From Sulfidibacterium sp046706345 (GTDB lineage: Bacteria; Bacteroidota; Bacteroidia; Bacteroidales; F082), in the NCBI GenBank assembly GCA_046706345.1, contig JBJKPL010000184.1, positions 1 through 28,094 of the forward strand: 28,094 nucleotides of DNA, in the 5' to 3' direction. Both the position numbers and the translations under genes were made by a program. Under the pieces are notes generated by a model. It had not been told where the DNA came from, ran no database searches, and was given only the letters and a program-made list of their open reading frames with translations. Positions 15,607-23,292 of this stretch are shown in pieces (position 1 is the first letter of the stretch; each line of letters opens with the position of its first letter).

Positions 15607-15614
15607 TAATTTTG
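15607..15614 (+). promoter_or_regulatory. -7 box for the Rrf2 regulator
   Basis: TAATTTTG matches TAnnTTTG and ends 22 bases before the Rrf2 ATG at 15637. Confidence 0.55.
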
Positions 15615-15636
15615 ACACTTAAATACTTTATTAACC

Positions 15637-16056
15637 ATGTCCCATATTTTTAATCTGACGGAAGGTGCTTCCATTGCATTGCATTCCATGGTGATCATTG
15701 CCAAGAACGATTCAAAGGGTACAACCAATGTGAATGACCTGGCTGCCAAAACCGGCAGCTCGAAATACCACACCTCCAAAATCATGCAAAAACTGGTCAA
15801 GGATGGATATCTGAATTCTACCAGGGGACCTGCCGGTGGTTTTTTTCTGGCTAAGAAGCCTGAAAATATTACGCTCAAGGATATTTATGAGTCTGTCGAA
15901 GGAAAAATTGAAGTGACAACCTGTCCTGTTAACAGGTCTTTTTGTCCCTTCGAAGGTTGCATCTTCGATGACATCACCGTCAAGATGACCCAAGAATTTG
16001 TGAGTTACATCAGTTCCCGTACACTGGCGCATTACGTTGGCAATAAATCTTACTAA
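15637..16056 (+). CDS. Rrf2 family transcriptional regulator with three cysteines
   Basis: This 139-residue winged-helix regulator has the Rrf2 pattern: NVNDLAAKTGSSKYHTSKIMQKLVKDGYLNSTRGPAGGFFLAKKPENITLKDIYESVEG (31-89). The cysteines Cys96, Cys103 and Cys108 (C-x6-C-x4-C) occupy the place where IscR and NsrR bind an Fe-S cluster, though the spacing differs from both. A cluster-based sensor of NO, redox or iron is therefore likely but not certain. It is divergent from the metal exporter-like gene and converges, with 37 bp between, on a truncated haemoglobin, so it may respond to nitrosative stress or metal status. Confidence 0.9.
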   Translation: MSHIFNLTEGASIALHSMVIIAKNDSKGTTNVNDLAAKTGSSKYHTSKIMQKLVKDGYLNSTRGPAGGFFLAKKPENITLKDIYESVEGKIEVTTCPVNRSFCPFEGCIFDDITVKMTQEFVSYISSRTLAHYVGNKSY

Positions 16057-16093
16057 AAAAGGAACCTGTCTTCCCAAAAGAGCAATCGGACTG

Positions 16094-16459
16094 CTACCGG
16101 TTTCTCAGGAATTCAGCGGCATTTTGAAAATAATCCCACAAAAAATCCTTGTGTTCGGGATCCATTGTTGACTGTTCCAGGGCGTTTTTCATGTTTCCCA
16201 GCCAATGGGCAATGGTGTCGTCCTGGACGGGAAATTGCACATGCCGTCTTCTGAGGGCCGGATGTCCCCGTTGTTCGGAATAAGTCTGGGGACCGCCGAG
16301 GTATTGGATCATAAATAAGGTCAGGCGTTCCTGGGCGCCGTCAAAATCGCCCTGATAGAGCGGCGAAAGCACCGGATCTTTCCTTATTCCTGCATAAAAA
16401 TCGTGGATCAGCTTACGAATATGTTGTTCGCCGATTTTATCGTACATACTTACTTCCAT
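16094..16459 (-). CDS. Group II truncated haemoglobin (trHbO-like)
   Basis: This 121-residue haem protein resembles trHbO. The globin motifs are LIHDFYAGIRKDPVLSPLYQGDF with B10 Tyr22, GGPQTYSEQRGHPALRRRHVQF with proximal His73, and Trp86 (HWLGNM) at G8. Group II globins bind O2 and NO and are linked to detoxification of reactive nitrogen or oxygen species or to haem/oxygen delivery. A start at Met5 (16447) is also possible. No TAnnTTTG box was found in the 120-bp gap upstream, between it and the yidC stop. The convergent Rrf2 gene makes NO-responsive control an attractive guess. Confidence 0.92.
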   Translation of the reverse strand: MEVSMYDKIGEQHIRKLIHDFYAGIRKDPVLSPLYQGDFDGAQERLTLFMIQYLGGPQTYSEQRGHPALRRRHVQFPVQDDTIAHWLGNMKNALEQSTMDPEHKDFLWDYFQNAAEFLRNR

Positions 16460-16579
16460 CAGTCTGTGTTCATTTAGCGGAAGCGCCTCCAGAACCTGCC
16501 GGCAACATCGGGTCCCGAAAATAATATTCAGGTTCGCCGTCCCGGAAAGGCCCCGTTACAGGGTCGTTTTTACAGAAAC

Positions 16580-18490
16580 CTATCTTTTTGCCTGTTTCTG
16601 CGCTTCCTCGAGTCGTTTTTGGAATGCCGATTTCTTCTTCGGCTTTTTCTTGTTCATTTCAATTTGTTTCCGCACCTTGTCTTCGTCGATGGTCTTCTGG
16701 AAGATGTACATCTGGAGGAAGGTAATAATATTGGCGAGGAAATAATAATAACTCAGGCCGGAGGCATAGTCATTAAAGATGCCCATGAACATGATCGGCA
16801 TGATGTACATCATGGTTTTCATCCCCGGCATGCCTTGTGTCTGTGAACCCATCATTTGGTTGTTAAGATAGGTATACATCACGGTGGAAACCGTCATCAG
16901 CAGGGTAAAAAGACTCACGTGGTCGCCATAGAAAGGGATGTTCCAGGGCAAGTGCAGGATGGAATCATAGGAAGACAGGTCGTGTGCCCAGAGGAACGGT
17001 TGTTGCCGCAGCTGGATGGCCGACGGGAAAAACTCGAACATGGCAAACAGAATCGGCATCTGCAACAGCATGGGTATACACCCCGACGCCGGATTGGCTC
17101 CCGCTTTCCGGTATAGTTCCATGACGGCCTGCTGCTTTTTCATGGAATCTTCCTTTTTCGGGAACTTGGCGTTGATGGCATCCACTTCCGGTTTCAGTAC
17201 CCGCATCTTGGCCGACGACTTATAAGTCTTGGAGGCGATGGGGAAAAGCACCAGCTTCAGCAGGATGGTCAGCACCAGGATCACAATACCGTAATTCCAG
17301 CCAAAACCTCCCAGCCAGTCAAATACCGGAATGACGGCATATTCGTTGATCCAGGCCAGCAGGAAAAATCCCCAGCCGATGGGAATTTGCCTTTCCAGCT
17401 TCAATCCATAGGATTTTAAGGTGTAGAATTTATTGGGGCCGAAATACAATCTCAGATTGATGGGCTGTGGATCCATGGCGTTGTAAGGGATGGTGACATC
17501 TGCCGACATGGTCTTCAGATAATCCTTGATCCCCGTTTCTGCCTGTTTTTCTTTGCGCACATCGATCACCCCGTCGTTGAAGTAGTTGTCGGCGATCAGT
17601 GTGCTGGTAAAAAAGCGTTGCTTAAAGGACACCCAACGGAGCTTGGTCTTGATCTCTTTCTTCTCATCTTTCTTCTCGGCCAGGTGCTCCACACTTTCAT
17701 GCAGGTATTTATAATAAACGGTCGAGCCGCTGAATCGGTCGATGTTCTTTTCTTCCTGTAACATGTCCGCATACCATTTCAGGTCGATATAATTCATGTT
17801 GGTGGGGATAATCCCCTGCATCTTATGCAGGTTGATCTTGAATCCCAGCATGTAATTATCCCCGGTAAGGGTATAGACATATTCGATGTAACTCGGATCG
17901 GAACCTCTTTCGCTTTTGGGCTTTGCGTACAACCTCAAACGGAAAGTGAGGGTGTTTTTTCCGCTGACATCATAACGGTTTTGGCTGGAATCGCTTTGAA
18001 CCGGCTCGAAGTAAAGATCACTGGTTTTTACCAGCTGGTTGTTCGAGAAAAAAGACAGGCCGAAGTTACTTGTCGTGGTATCGAAGAGATACAACGGTTT
18101 TTTATCCCAGGTTTTATATTTTTTCAATTCCACCGAAGAAATGAACCCCCCTTTTTTGCTGATCTTGTAAATGGCAAGGTCTGTTTGCAGTGTGTAGTAT
18201 TGTTGTTTCCCACTGGCACTGGAAGCGAAAACTCCGGTAGGCTGTGTGTTTTTTGGTTCAACGGCGGTCTGGCTTTTGGCAGATTGCTGTGGTAAGGCCT
18301 TTGAAGCGGTCGTTGCCTGTGCGGCTGCCTTGATCTTGTTGAGGGAATCCTGAACCTGCTGAATCATGGCCAGGGAATCCTGGGCTCGCTTTTGTTTGGC
18401 GATCTCTTCTTTCGAAGGGGTCATCCAGATCATCCAGGTAACAAATATGGCTCCAATCAACAGAAAACCGATCGTGGAATTTTTATTCAT
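16580..18490 (-). CDS. yidC: Membrane protein insertase YidC
   Basis: This 636-residue inner membrane insertase folds and inserts membrane proteins alone or with SecYEG. It has an N-terminal membrane anchor (about 8-25), a Gln/Ala-rich linker and a large periplasmic P1 beta domain (about 95-360). The conserved 60KD_IMP core follows (about 375-605): YGIVILVLTILLKLVLFPIASKTYKSSAKM, GCIPMLLQMPILFAMFEFFPSAIQLRQQPFLWAHDLSSYD and GLSYYYFLANIITFLQ. The C-terminus is lysine-rich (KKKPKKKSAFQKRLEEAQKQAKR), which is usual for ribosome contact. Length and layout are typical of Bacteroidota. The pyrG gene that often precedes yidC in this phylum is not upstream here, and a separate promoter is visible. 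Confidence 0.97.
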   Translation of the reverse strand: MNKNSTIGFLLIGAIFVTWMIWMTPSKEEIAKQKRAQDSLAMIQQVQDSLNKIKAAAQATTASKALPQQSAKSQTAVEPKNTQPTGVFASSASGKQQYYTLQTDLAIYKISKKGGFISSVELKKYKTWDKKPLYLFDTTTSNFGLSFFSNNQLVKTSDLYFEPVQSDSSQNRYDVSGKNTLTFRLRLYAKPKSERGSDPSYIEYVYTLTGDNYMLGFKINLHKMQGIIPTNMNYIDLKWYADMLQEEKNIDRFSGSTVYYKYLHESVEHLAEKKDEKKEIKTKLRWVSFKQRFFTSTLIADNYFNDGVIDVRKEKQAETGIKDYLKTMSADVTIPYNAMDPQPINLRLYFGPNKFYTLKSYGLKLERQIPIGWGFFLLAWINEYAVIPVFDWLGGFGWNYGIVILVLTILLKLVLFPIASKTYKSSAKMRVLKPEVDAINAKFPKKEDSMKKQQAVMELYRKAGANPASGCIPMLLQMPILFAMFEFFPSAIQLRQQPFLWAHDLSSYDSILHLPWNIPFYGDHVSLFTLLMTVSTVMYTYLNNQMMGSQTQGMPGMKTMMYIMPIMFMGIFNDYASGLSYYYFLANIITFLQMYIFQKTIDEDKVRKQIEMNKKKPKKKSAFQKRLEEAQKQAKR

Positions 18491-18519
18491 CTGCTTTTGT
18501 GTAAAAAAGTAAGAGGGCG

Positions 18520-18527
18520 CAAAGTTA
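18520..18527 (-). promoter_or_regulatory. -7 box for yidC
   Basis: The minus strand reads TAACTTTG, a TAnnTTTG match, 29 bases before the yidC ATG. A TTTTG-like element lies 16 bases further upstream (TTG at 18546-18544). Confidence 0.55.
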
Positions 18528-18775
18528 ATCAGAAAATTAATATCAAAAGGCGCTTAAAAATCGTGCCAGTCCATATTTCATCGTGTATGCCGGAAATTTT
18601 GTCACCTTCGGCCCAAAATATTCCCTAAAGAATAGCCTGTCAGTGTGCGAAACCAAGTTTTAAAAAAACGTTAAATCAACACGCCGGCATCGGAAACAGT
18701 CGGTTTGCCTGAAATTGCCAGTCTTAAAAAAAGGGGTTTAAAAGAATTCAGAGTGTATTAACACGTTGATATTTA
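18528..18775. other. Non-coding part of the yidC/ICMT divergent intergenic region
   Basis: The full gap between yidC and the methyltransferase gene is 360 bp. Apart from the two promoters listed, this AT-rich stretch shows no convincing gene, hairpin with T tract, or RNA motif. Confidence 0.6.
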
Positions 18776-18805
18776 TTGGGATAAATCATGAAAAATGTAT
18801 ATTTG
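18776..18805 (+). promoter_or_regulatory. Promoter of the ICMT-like gene (-33 TTG and -7 box)
   Basis: TTG at 18776-18778, a 19-base spacer, then TATATTTG at 18798-18805. This is a complete Bacteroidota promoter, 45 bases before the ATG at 18851. Confidence 0.7.
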
Positions 18806-18850
18806 AAATGGAATTAAGCGTCTCTTTTATTTATCTCAAAAGTTGAAATC

Positions 18851-19411
18851 ATGAACCTGTTCTTTACCGTGTCTTACATTGTCTGGTTTTTGTCTGAAAT
18901 CTTCTACAATGTGGCGTTTCGCGCCAAAAACAGTACCGGAAAAATCACCGATAAAGGTTCCCTGTTGTTGATTTGGGTGGTGATCCTTGCCGGGATCTTA
19001 ATTTCCATCAACCTTACCGTGAATTTTCCGGCCCTGATTTCCAATGCCGCCTGGGTTCCGTATTTCGGGCTGGCGCTGATCTGGACTGGCGTACTCCTCA
19101 GGCTCTGGGTGGTGATCTCGCTGGGGAAGTTCTTTACCGTGCAGGTGACAATAAAGCATGGACACCGGTTGAAAACCAATGGCTTTTATAAATACCTGAG
19201 GCACCCGTCGTATGCGATGTCGCTGCTGGCGTTTGTGGGCTTCGGAGTGTCACTCAACAACTGGATCGCCCTGGTTTTTATTACCGCCGCCATTTTATTT
19301 GCATTTGGATATCGGATCCGCATTGAGGAAAAGGTGTTGATTGCAGAGTTCGGCCAGGAATATCTTGATTACAAGAAAAAAACAAAAGCACTCCTCCCTT
19401 TCCTTTTCTGA
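18851..19411 (+). CDS. Isoprenylcysteine carboxyl methyltransferase (ICMT/PEMT)-family membrane protein
   Basis: This 186-residue protein has four or five membrane helices and the C-terminal SAM-binding signature of the family: KTNGFYKYLRHPSYAMSLL (108-126, with Arg117-His-Pro) and RIRIEEKVLIAEFGQEYLDYKKKTKALLPF (155-184, with Glu159-Glu160). Bacterial members methylate lipids or other membrane-embedded small molecules, since bacteria have no prenylated CaaX proteins; the substrate is unknown. It has its own strong promoter. The next gene, marC-like, starts 128 bp downstream after a separate -7 box. Confidence 0.88.
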   Translation: MNLFFTVSYIVWFLSEIFYNVAFRAKNSTGKITDKGSLLLIWVVILAGILISINLTVNFPALISNAAWVPYFGLALIWTGVLLRLWVVISLGKFFTVQVTIKHGHRLKTNGFYKYLRHPSYAMSLLAFVGFGVSLNNWIALVFITAAILFAFGYRIRIEEKVLIAEFGQEYLDYKKKTKALLPFLF

Positions 19412-19457
19412 CCCCGGACCGGCAACCTTTAAACTTCAGAGGTGAACTGATTTTTTG

Positions 19458-19465
19458 TACGTTTG
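19458..19465 (+). promoter_or_regulatory. -7 box for the MarC-like gene
   Basis: TACGTTTG matches TAnnTTTG and lies 74 bases before the preferred ATG at 19540, which implies a leader of about 65-70 bases. Confidence 0.5.
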
Positions 19466-19539
19466 TTTTCTCCGGGCAATCCGGAAAGCGGAAACTTTTT
19501 CCGGATGTGGCCAGAGAAGATCATTCTAAATCAGAAAAA

Positions 19540-20157
19540 ATGACATCAGGACTCCTTACCTATGCTTTAACGGTTTTTACCGGATTCTTTGCCATCATGA
19601 ACCCCATTGCCAATACGCCTGTCTTTCTGGGGCTTGTGGGTGACAGAGACCGGATCACCCAAAAAAAGATTGCGAAAACTTCCTGTATTACGGCTTTTGT
19701 CATCGTGGTATTTTTTGTGATCCTCGGGAAATACCTTTTTCAACTTTTCGGGATTACCATTCCGGCTTTCAAGATCACCGGCGGGATCCTGTTGTTTTAT
19801 GTGGGATTTGAGATGCTGCAGTCCAAGAAATCCAAGATCCATCATCAGGAAGAGGTGGAACCCGACGACGGTGTGGCCATTTCGCCGCTGGCAATACCCA
19901 TCCTGGCGGGCCCCGGAACTATTGTTACGGCCATGAACGATGTGACCAAAGGCAGCTACATCCACATTGCCATCGTGGTGGCGATCTTTGCCCTCATGAT
20001 CTATCTGACCTATGTTGCCTTTTCTCTGAGTGAAAAGATTATGGAAAAACTGGGGCAGAACCTCATTACCGTTGTCGGCAAGATTATGGGACTGATCCTG
20101 GCCATCATCGGAACGGATATGGCCATTTCAGGAATTAAACTGGCTTTTAAAATTTAA
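19540..20157 (+). CDS. MarC/YchE-family integral membrane protein
   Basis: This 205-residue protein has six predicted membrane helices and the MarC-family motifs FFAIMNPIANTPVFLGL, IPAFKITGGILLFYVGFEMLQ, ISPLAIPILAGPGTIVTAM and KIMGLILAIIGTDMAISGI. E. coli MarC was once linked to antibiotic resistance, but this was not upheld, and no transport substrate is established. The ATG at 19540 (MTSGLLTYALTVF) puts the first membrane helix where the family has it; an upstream GTG at 19507 would add an 11-residue polar extension. The cysteine hydrolase gene starts 11 bases after its stop, so they are an operon. Confidence 0.9.
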   Translation: MTSGLLTYALTVFTGFFAIMNPIANTPVFLGLVGDRDRITQKKIAKTSCITAFVIVVFFVILGKYLFQLFGITIPAFKITGGILLFYVGFEMLQSKKSKIHHQEEVEPDDGVAISPLAIPILAGPGTIVTAMNDVTKGSYIHIAIVVAIFALMIYLTYVAFSLSEKIMEKLGQNLITVVGKIMGLILAIIGTDMAISGIKLAFKI

Positions 20158-20168
20158 ACTTTTAACAG

Positions 20169-20747
20169 GTGGGCACTGAAAAAAATAAGATCCCTGCGTT
20201 GATCCTGATTGACATCCAGAAAGGATTTCAGGATGTCGCCTATTGGGGCGGCCACAGAAACAACCCCAAAGCGGAAGCTCAGGCTGCCTTACTGTTGCAG
20301 TTTTGGCGGAAAAACGCCTGGCCTGTTTTTCATGTCAAACATTGTTCGATCCACCCGGATTCCCCATTGGCCGAAGGCCAACCCGGCAATGATTTTCAGG
20401 ATCCGGTGAAACCGATGGAAGGAGAGCCCGTCATCAGGAAAAAGGTCAACAGCGCTTTTATCGGTACTGATCTGAAGCAACGGCTGGAAATAGCAGGCAT
20501 CACTTTGGTGGTGATCGCCGGAATGACCACCGACCATTGCGTGTCGACCACGGTACGCATGGCCGGCAATTTTGGCTTTGATACCTTCGTCGTGGCTGAT
20601 GCCACCGCTACCTTTGACAAAAAAGGTACGGAGGGACAGCTGTTTTCTGCCGAACTGATCCACGAGACGGCACTGGCCAGCCTGAACGACGAATTTGCCC
20701 GTGTTGTGAATACCGAACAGTTGATCCGGGCCCTGGATTTGAAATAA
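20169..20747 (+). CDS. Cysteine hydrolase, isochorismatase-like family
   Basis: This 192-residue cytosolic hydrolase starts with GTG; no in-frame ATG fits before the first strand. The catalytic triad of the family is visible: Asp15 (LILIDIQKGF), Lys91 (VIRKKVNSAF) and Cys124 in GMTTDHCVSTTVRMA, with the preceding cis-peptide region at VVIAGMTT. Relatives include nicotinamidase, isochorismatase, N-carbamoylsarcosine amidohydrolase and YcaC. The GTDL and DHCV pattern is that of the general cysteine hydrolase group, so the substrate is not assigned; a nicotinamidase role is not supported by any visible metal site. It follows the MarC-like gene by 11 bp. Confidence 0.9.
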   Translation: MGTEKNKIPALILIDIQKGFQDVAYWGGHRNNPKAEAQAALLLQFWRKNAWPVFHVKHCSIHPDSPLAEGQPGNDFQDPVKPMEGEPVIRKKVNSAFIGTDLKQRLEIAGITLVVIAGMTTDHCVSTTVRMAGNFGFDTFVVADATATFDKKGTEGQLFSAELIHETALASLNDEFARVVNTEQLIRALDLK

Positions 20748-20902
20748 CATTCAGGGAAAGCAAATTTTGGTCGTGAAATGGAGGGTCTGCGAGGCGGATC
20801 CTGACAAAGAACCGGAACATTCCCGGTGTATCCACGAAACCGAATGAACTCAACGGCCGGCCGGTTTTCTATCCTGCCATTCTATTTTGGTAGAGAAATG
20901 CT

Positions 20903-20910
20903 TAAATTTG
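20903..20910 (+). promoter_or_regulatory. -7 box for the porin gene
   Basis: TAAATTTG matches TAnnTTTG and ends 47 bases before the ATG at 20958. The 210-bp gap before the porin holds no other feature I can support. Confidence 0.5.
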
Positions 20911-20957
20911 TGCTTGTTTAAAAATCTGCACATAAGCTGAAAACGGGCTCGTATTTC

Positions 20958-22217
20958 ATGAAAATGAATTTATATTCTCTTTTGCCTTTCACAATCTTCC
21001 TGATGGGAACGCTTGGGACATTTCCCTTGTCGGCGCAGCAACCGGTCTCCCTTTATGGCCCTCAGGGCCGAAGCACAGAAATCCTGAAGGATATGCCGTC
21101 AACCCGGCAGAAAAAATCATGGAAAGACCGGGGGATCACTTTGGGGACCACCGGTTCGCTCGAGGCCTACGAAAACTTCACAGGGGGGATCAGGACAGGT
21201 TCGGCATTTGCGGCGTTGCTGGATGCCAGCATGAACCTGGATCTTGAGAAACTGATGGGCTTGAAAAGAGGTACTTTTTACGTCGATTTTGAATATCATG
21301 GCGGCGATAATCCTACCGCCAAACTGGTGGGCGATCTCCAGGTTTTTGATAAAAACAACGCAGATCCCTTTTTCGAAACGTTGGAGATCTGGTATCAGCA
21401 AATCCTGTTCAGCAACAAATTACGGATCAAAGCGGGCAAGGTGGATGCCAATACGGAATTCAGTGTGATTGACAATGGACTCGATTTCATCAACAGCCCG
21501 ACACAGGTTACCCCGGCGTTTCCGGTGTTCCCCACATTTCCAGATCCCATGCCGGGCATCACTCTTTTCTTCAATCCAAACCGTCTGTTTTTCTTCGACT
21601 TTGCGCTTTACGAGGCCAATCAAAGTACCCATTTCCTGAATTTTTCAGGGCACCCCGCCGCCGCCCAGTTGAGTTTGCACGGCCAGTTATTTATGGTCGA
21701 ATCCGGGCTCAACTGGAACCATTTGGCTTCTTGGCTGAAAGACGGAAATGTTAAAATCGGTTTCTGGAGGCATAACGGATATTTTCAGGATCTTTTGGGT
21801 CGCTATCAGCATGGACTCGCAGGAATGTATGTGATCTATGATCAGACCTTATGGAAATCTCTCCGTAAAAATGATCCAGAAGTATTAAAAATGTTTCTGG
21901 TATATGGATTGACGGATTCCAGAGTTTCGGCTATTTATCGGCATTATGGTGGCGGAATGGTACTGACCGCACCTTTCCGCACCAGGCCGGAGGATGAAAC
22001 GGGTTTCAGTCTCCAGTACACAGACATCAGCTCCGGACTCCGTGTCCCGCAGAAATTTGAACTGAATCTGGAAGCCTATTACCAGTTTTCCCTTAATAAA
22101 ACCATCAACCTAAAGCCGGATTTGCAATATGTCGTTCATCCGGGCGGGATTTACCGCAATGCTTTCGTGAGTACGCTCATGCTAAATTATGCTTTCCCTT
22201 CCGCCTCAGAAAATTAG
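20958..22217 (+). CDS. Carbohydrate porin, OprB-like outer membrane beta-barrel
   Basis: This 419-residue outer membrane protein has a signal peptide with likely cleavage after LSAQ (about residue 27). The mature part is rich in alternating aromatic strands and resembles the OprB carbohydrate-selective porin family: GITLGTTGSLEAYENFTGGIRTGSAFAALLDASMNLDLEKLMGLKRGTFYVDF, then IRAGK-like LRIKAGKVDANTEF, FFNPNRLFFFDFALYEAN, FWRHNGYF and a C-terminus FELNLEAYYQFSLNKTINLKPDLQYVVHPGG. It should allow sugar or small-solute diffusion across the outer membrane. A second methionine at residue 3 is an equally good start. It is transcribed alone. Confidence 0.85.
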   Translation: MKMNLYSLLPFTIFLMGTLGTFPLSAQQPVSLYGPQGRSTEILKDMPSTRQKKSWKDRGITLGTTGSLEAYENFTGGIRTGSAFAALLDASMNLDLEKLMGLKRGTFYVDFEYHGGDNPTAKLVGDLQVFDKNNADPFFETLEIWYQQILFSNKLRIKAGKVDANTEFSVIDNGLDFINSPTQVTPAFPVFPTFPDPMPGITLFFNPNRLFFFDFALYEANQSTHFLNFSGHPAAAQLSLHGQLFMVESGLNWNHLASWLKDGNVKIGFWRHNGYFQDLLGRYQHGLAGMYVIYDQTLWKSLRKNDPEVLKMFLVYGLTDSRVSAIYRHYGGGMVLTAPFRTRPEDETGFSLQYTDISSGLRVPQKFELNLEAYYQFSLNKTINLKPDLQYVVHPGGIYRNAFVSTLMLNYAFPSASEN

Positions 22218-22273
22218 TTGTCGCTTATTTTCATTCAGTTACAGTTTTTTGATCAAAAAATCATAAGAAAAAT

Positions 22274-22305
22274 TTGCTTTTTTATAAATTAAAATGATAT
22301 CTTTG
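22274..22305 (+). promoter_or_regulatory. Promoter of the SPFH operon
   Basis: TTG at 22274-22276, a 21-base spacer, and TATCTTTG at 22298-22305, a full TAnnTTTG match, 25 bases before the ATG at 22331. The -7 box lies inside an inverted repeat (listed separately). Confidence 0.7.
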
Positions 22306-22315
22306 TGATATCATT
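22293..22315. promoter_or_regulatory. Perfect inverted repeat over the SPFH -7 box, candidate operator
   Basis: AATGATATC, five bases (TTTGT), then GATATCATT, with no mismatch in the 9-bp arms. It covers the -7 box and the likely start of transcription. A dimeric regulator bound here would block RNA polymerase. The ribbon-helix-helix protein encoded third in the operon is a natural candidate. Confidence 0.6.
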
Positions 22316-22330
22316 CTAAACTTTAAGATT

Positions 22331-23188
22331 ATGAAAATGACAAATGAAAAAAGCGTGTCCGCTGTATCAGGATACCTTATGTTGCTGATCGAACTTTTGT
22401 TGATCGGATTTACGGTCTGGCAACTGGCAGCTTATCAGGCTGTCTGGACCATTGTGTTCCTGATCCCGGCGTTTTTTGGCCTTCCGGGTTTCATGGTGGT
22501 CAATCCCAATGAATCGAAAGTGCTGGTTCTTTTTGGCGCATACAAAGGAACGGTTAAAAAAAATGGTTTCTGGTGGGTAAATCCCTTCATGGTAAAGAAA
22601 AACATCTCCCTCCGTGCCCGGAATCTGGACAGCGAGCCCATCAAAGTCAACGACAAACTGGGAAATCCGGTGATGATTGGTGTAGTGATGGTCTGGAAAG
22701 TGGAAGACACCTACAAGGCTTCTTTTGATGTGGACGATTACAAGGTTTTTGTGGACATCCAGAATGAAGCTGCCATCCGGAAGCTGGCCGGCCAGTATCC
22801 CTATGACAACCTGGAGGACGAAAATGCCCACCTGACGCTGCGCAGTAGCAGTGAAGAAGTCAATCAGATGCTGGAAAATGAGATCACCGACCGCCTGGCC
22901 ATTGCCGGCATTAAGGTTGTGGAAGCCCGCATCAATTATCTGGCTTATGCACAGGAAATTGCAGGTTCCATGCTCAAACGCCAGCAGGCGTCGGCCATCA
23001 TTTCGGCCAGAAGAAAGATTGTAGAGGGTGCCGTCAGTATGGTGGAAATGGCCCTCACAGAGCTTTCGCAAAAAGAGATCATCGAGCTGGACGAAGAACG
23101 GAAAGCTGCCATGGTCAGTAACCTGATGGTTGTCTTAACGGCTGACAAAGATGTTTCGCCCGTTTTGAATACAGGCACCTTGTACTGA
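22331..23188 (+). CDS. SPFH/band 7 domain membrane protein
   Basis: This 285-residue protein has two N-terminal hydrophobic helices (about 11-32 and 37-57) and an SPFH domain (about 58-210). The domain starts MVVNPNESKVLVLFGAYKGTVKKNGFWWVNPF and includes SLRARNLDSEPIKVNDKLGNPVMIGVVMVWKV and RLAIAGIKVVEARINYLAYAQEIA. A helical segment with KRQQASAIISARRKIVEGAVSMVEMAL and a short C-terminus follow. SPFH proteins of the slipin, stomatin and prohibitin type form large membrane rings and organise membrane domains or protect proteases. The client here is unknown, and no NfeD-like protein or FtsH gene is adjacent. It is the first gene of an operon with a PH-like membrane protein and a ribbon-helix-helix protein. 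Confidence 0.92.
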   Translation: MKMTNEKSVSAVSGYLMLLIELLLIGFTVWQLAAYQAVWTIVFLIPAFFGLPGFMVVNPNESKVLVLFGAYKGTVKKNGFWWVNPFMVKKNISLRARNLDSEPIKVNDKLGNPVMIGVVMVWKVEDTYKASFDVDDYKVFVDIQNEAAIRKLAGQYPYDNLEDENAHLTLRSSSEEVNQMLENEITDRLAIAGIKVVEARINYLAYAQEIAGSMLKRQQASAIISARRKIVEGAVSMVEMALTELSQKEIIELDEERKAAMVSNLMVVLTADKDVSPVLNTGTLY

Positions 23189-23292
23189 TCAAACAGAAAG
23201 GTAGCGTTAAGAATCAGTAAACTTTGGCCTGAAGGGCCAGGGTTTGCTGATGTGTTCTGCAAGAGAATTTTAAACTTTTTTAAACCTGCGTG

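Noticed and set aside
16540..16579. Hairpin after yidC
   Set aside because: The stem has a mismatch and no T tract follows on the minus strand.
22245..22260. TTTTTTGATCAAAAAA palindrome upstream of the SPFH promoter
   Set aside because: A perfect 16-base dyad, but nearly all A/T homopolymer; it may aid termination after the porin gene, yet it lacks a GC stem and chance is likely.
22367..23071. 234-codon minus-strand frame inside the SPFH gene
   Set aside because: Antisense to the SPFH coding sequence with no motif.
23234..23248. Small hairpin TGGCC-N5-GGCCA between the SPFH and PH-like genes
   Set aside because: Only 5 bp and no T tract, so it is not supported as a terminator; the operon probably reads through.
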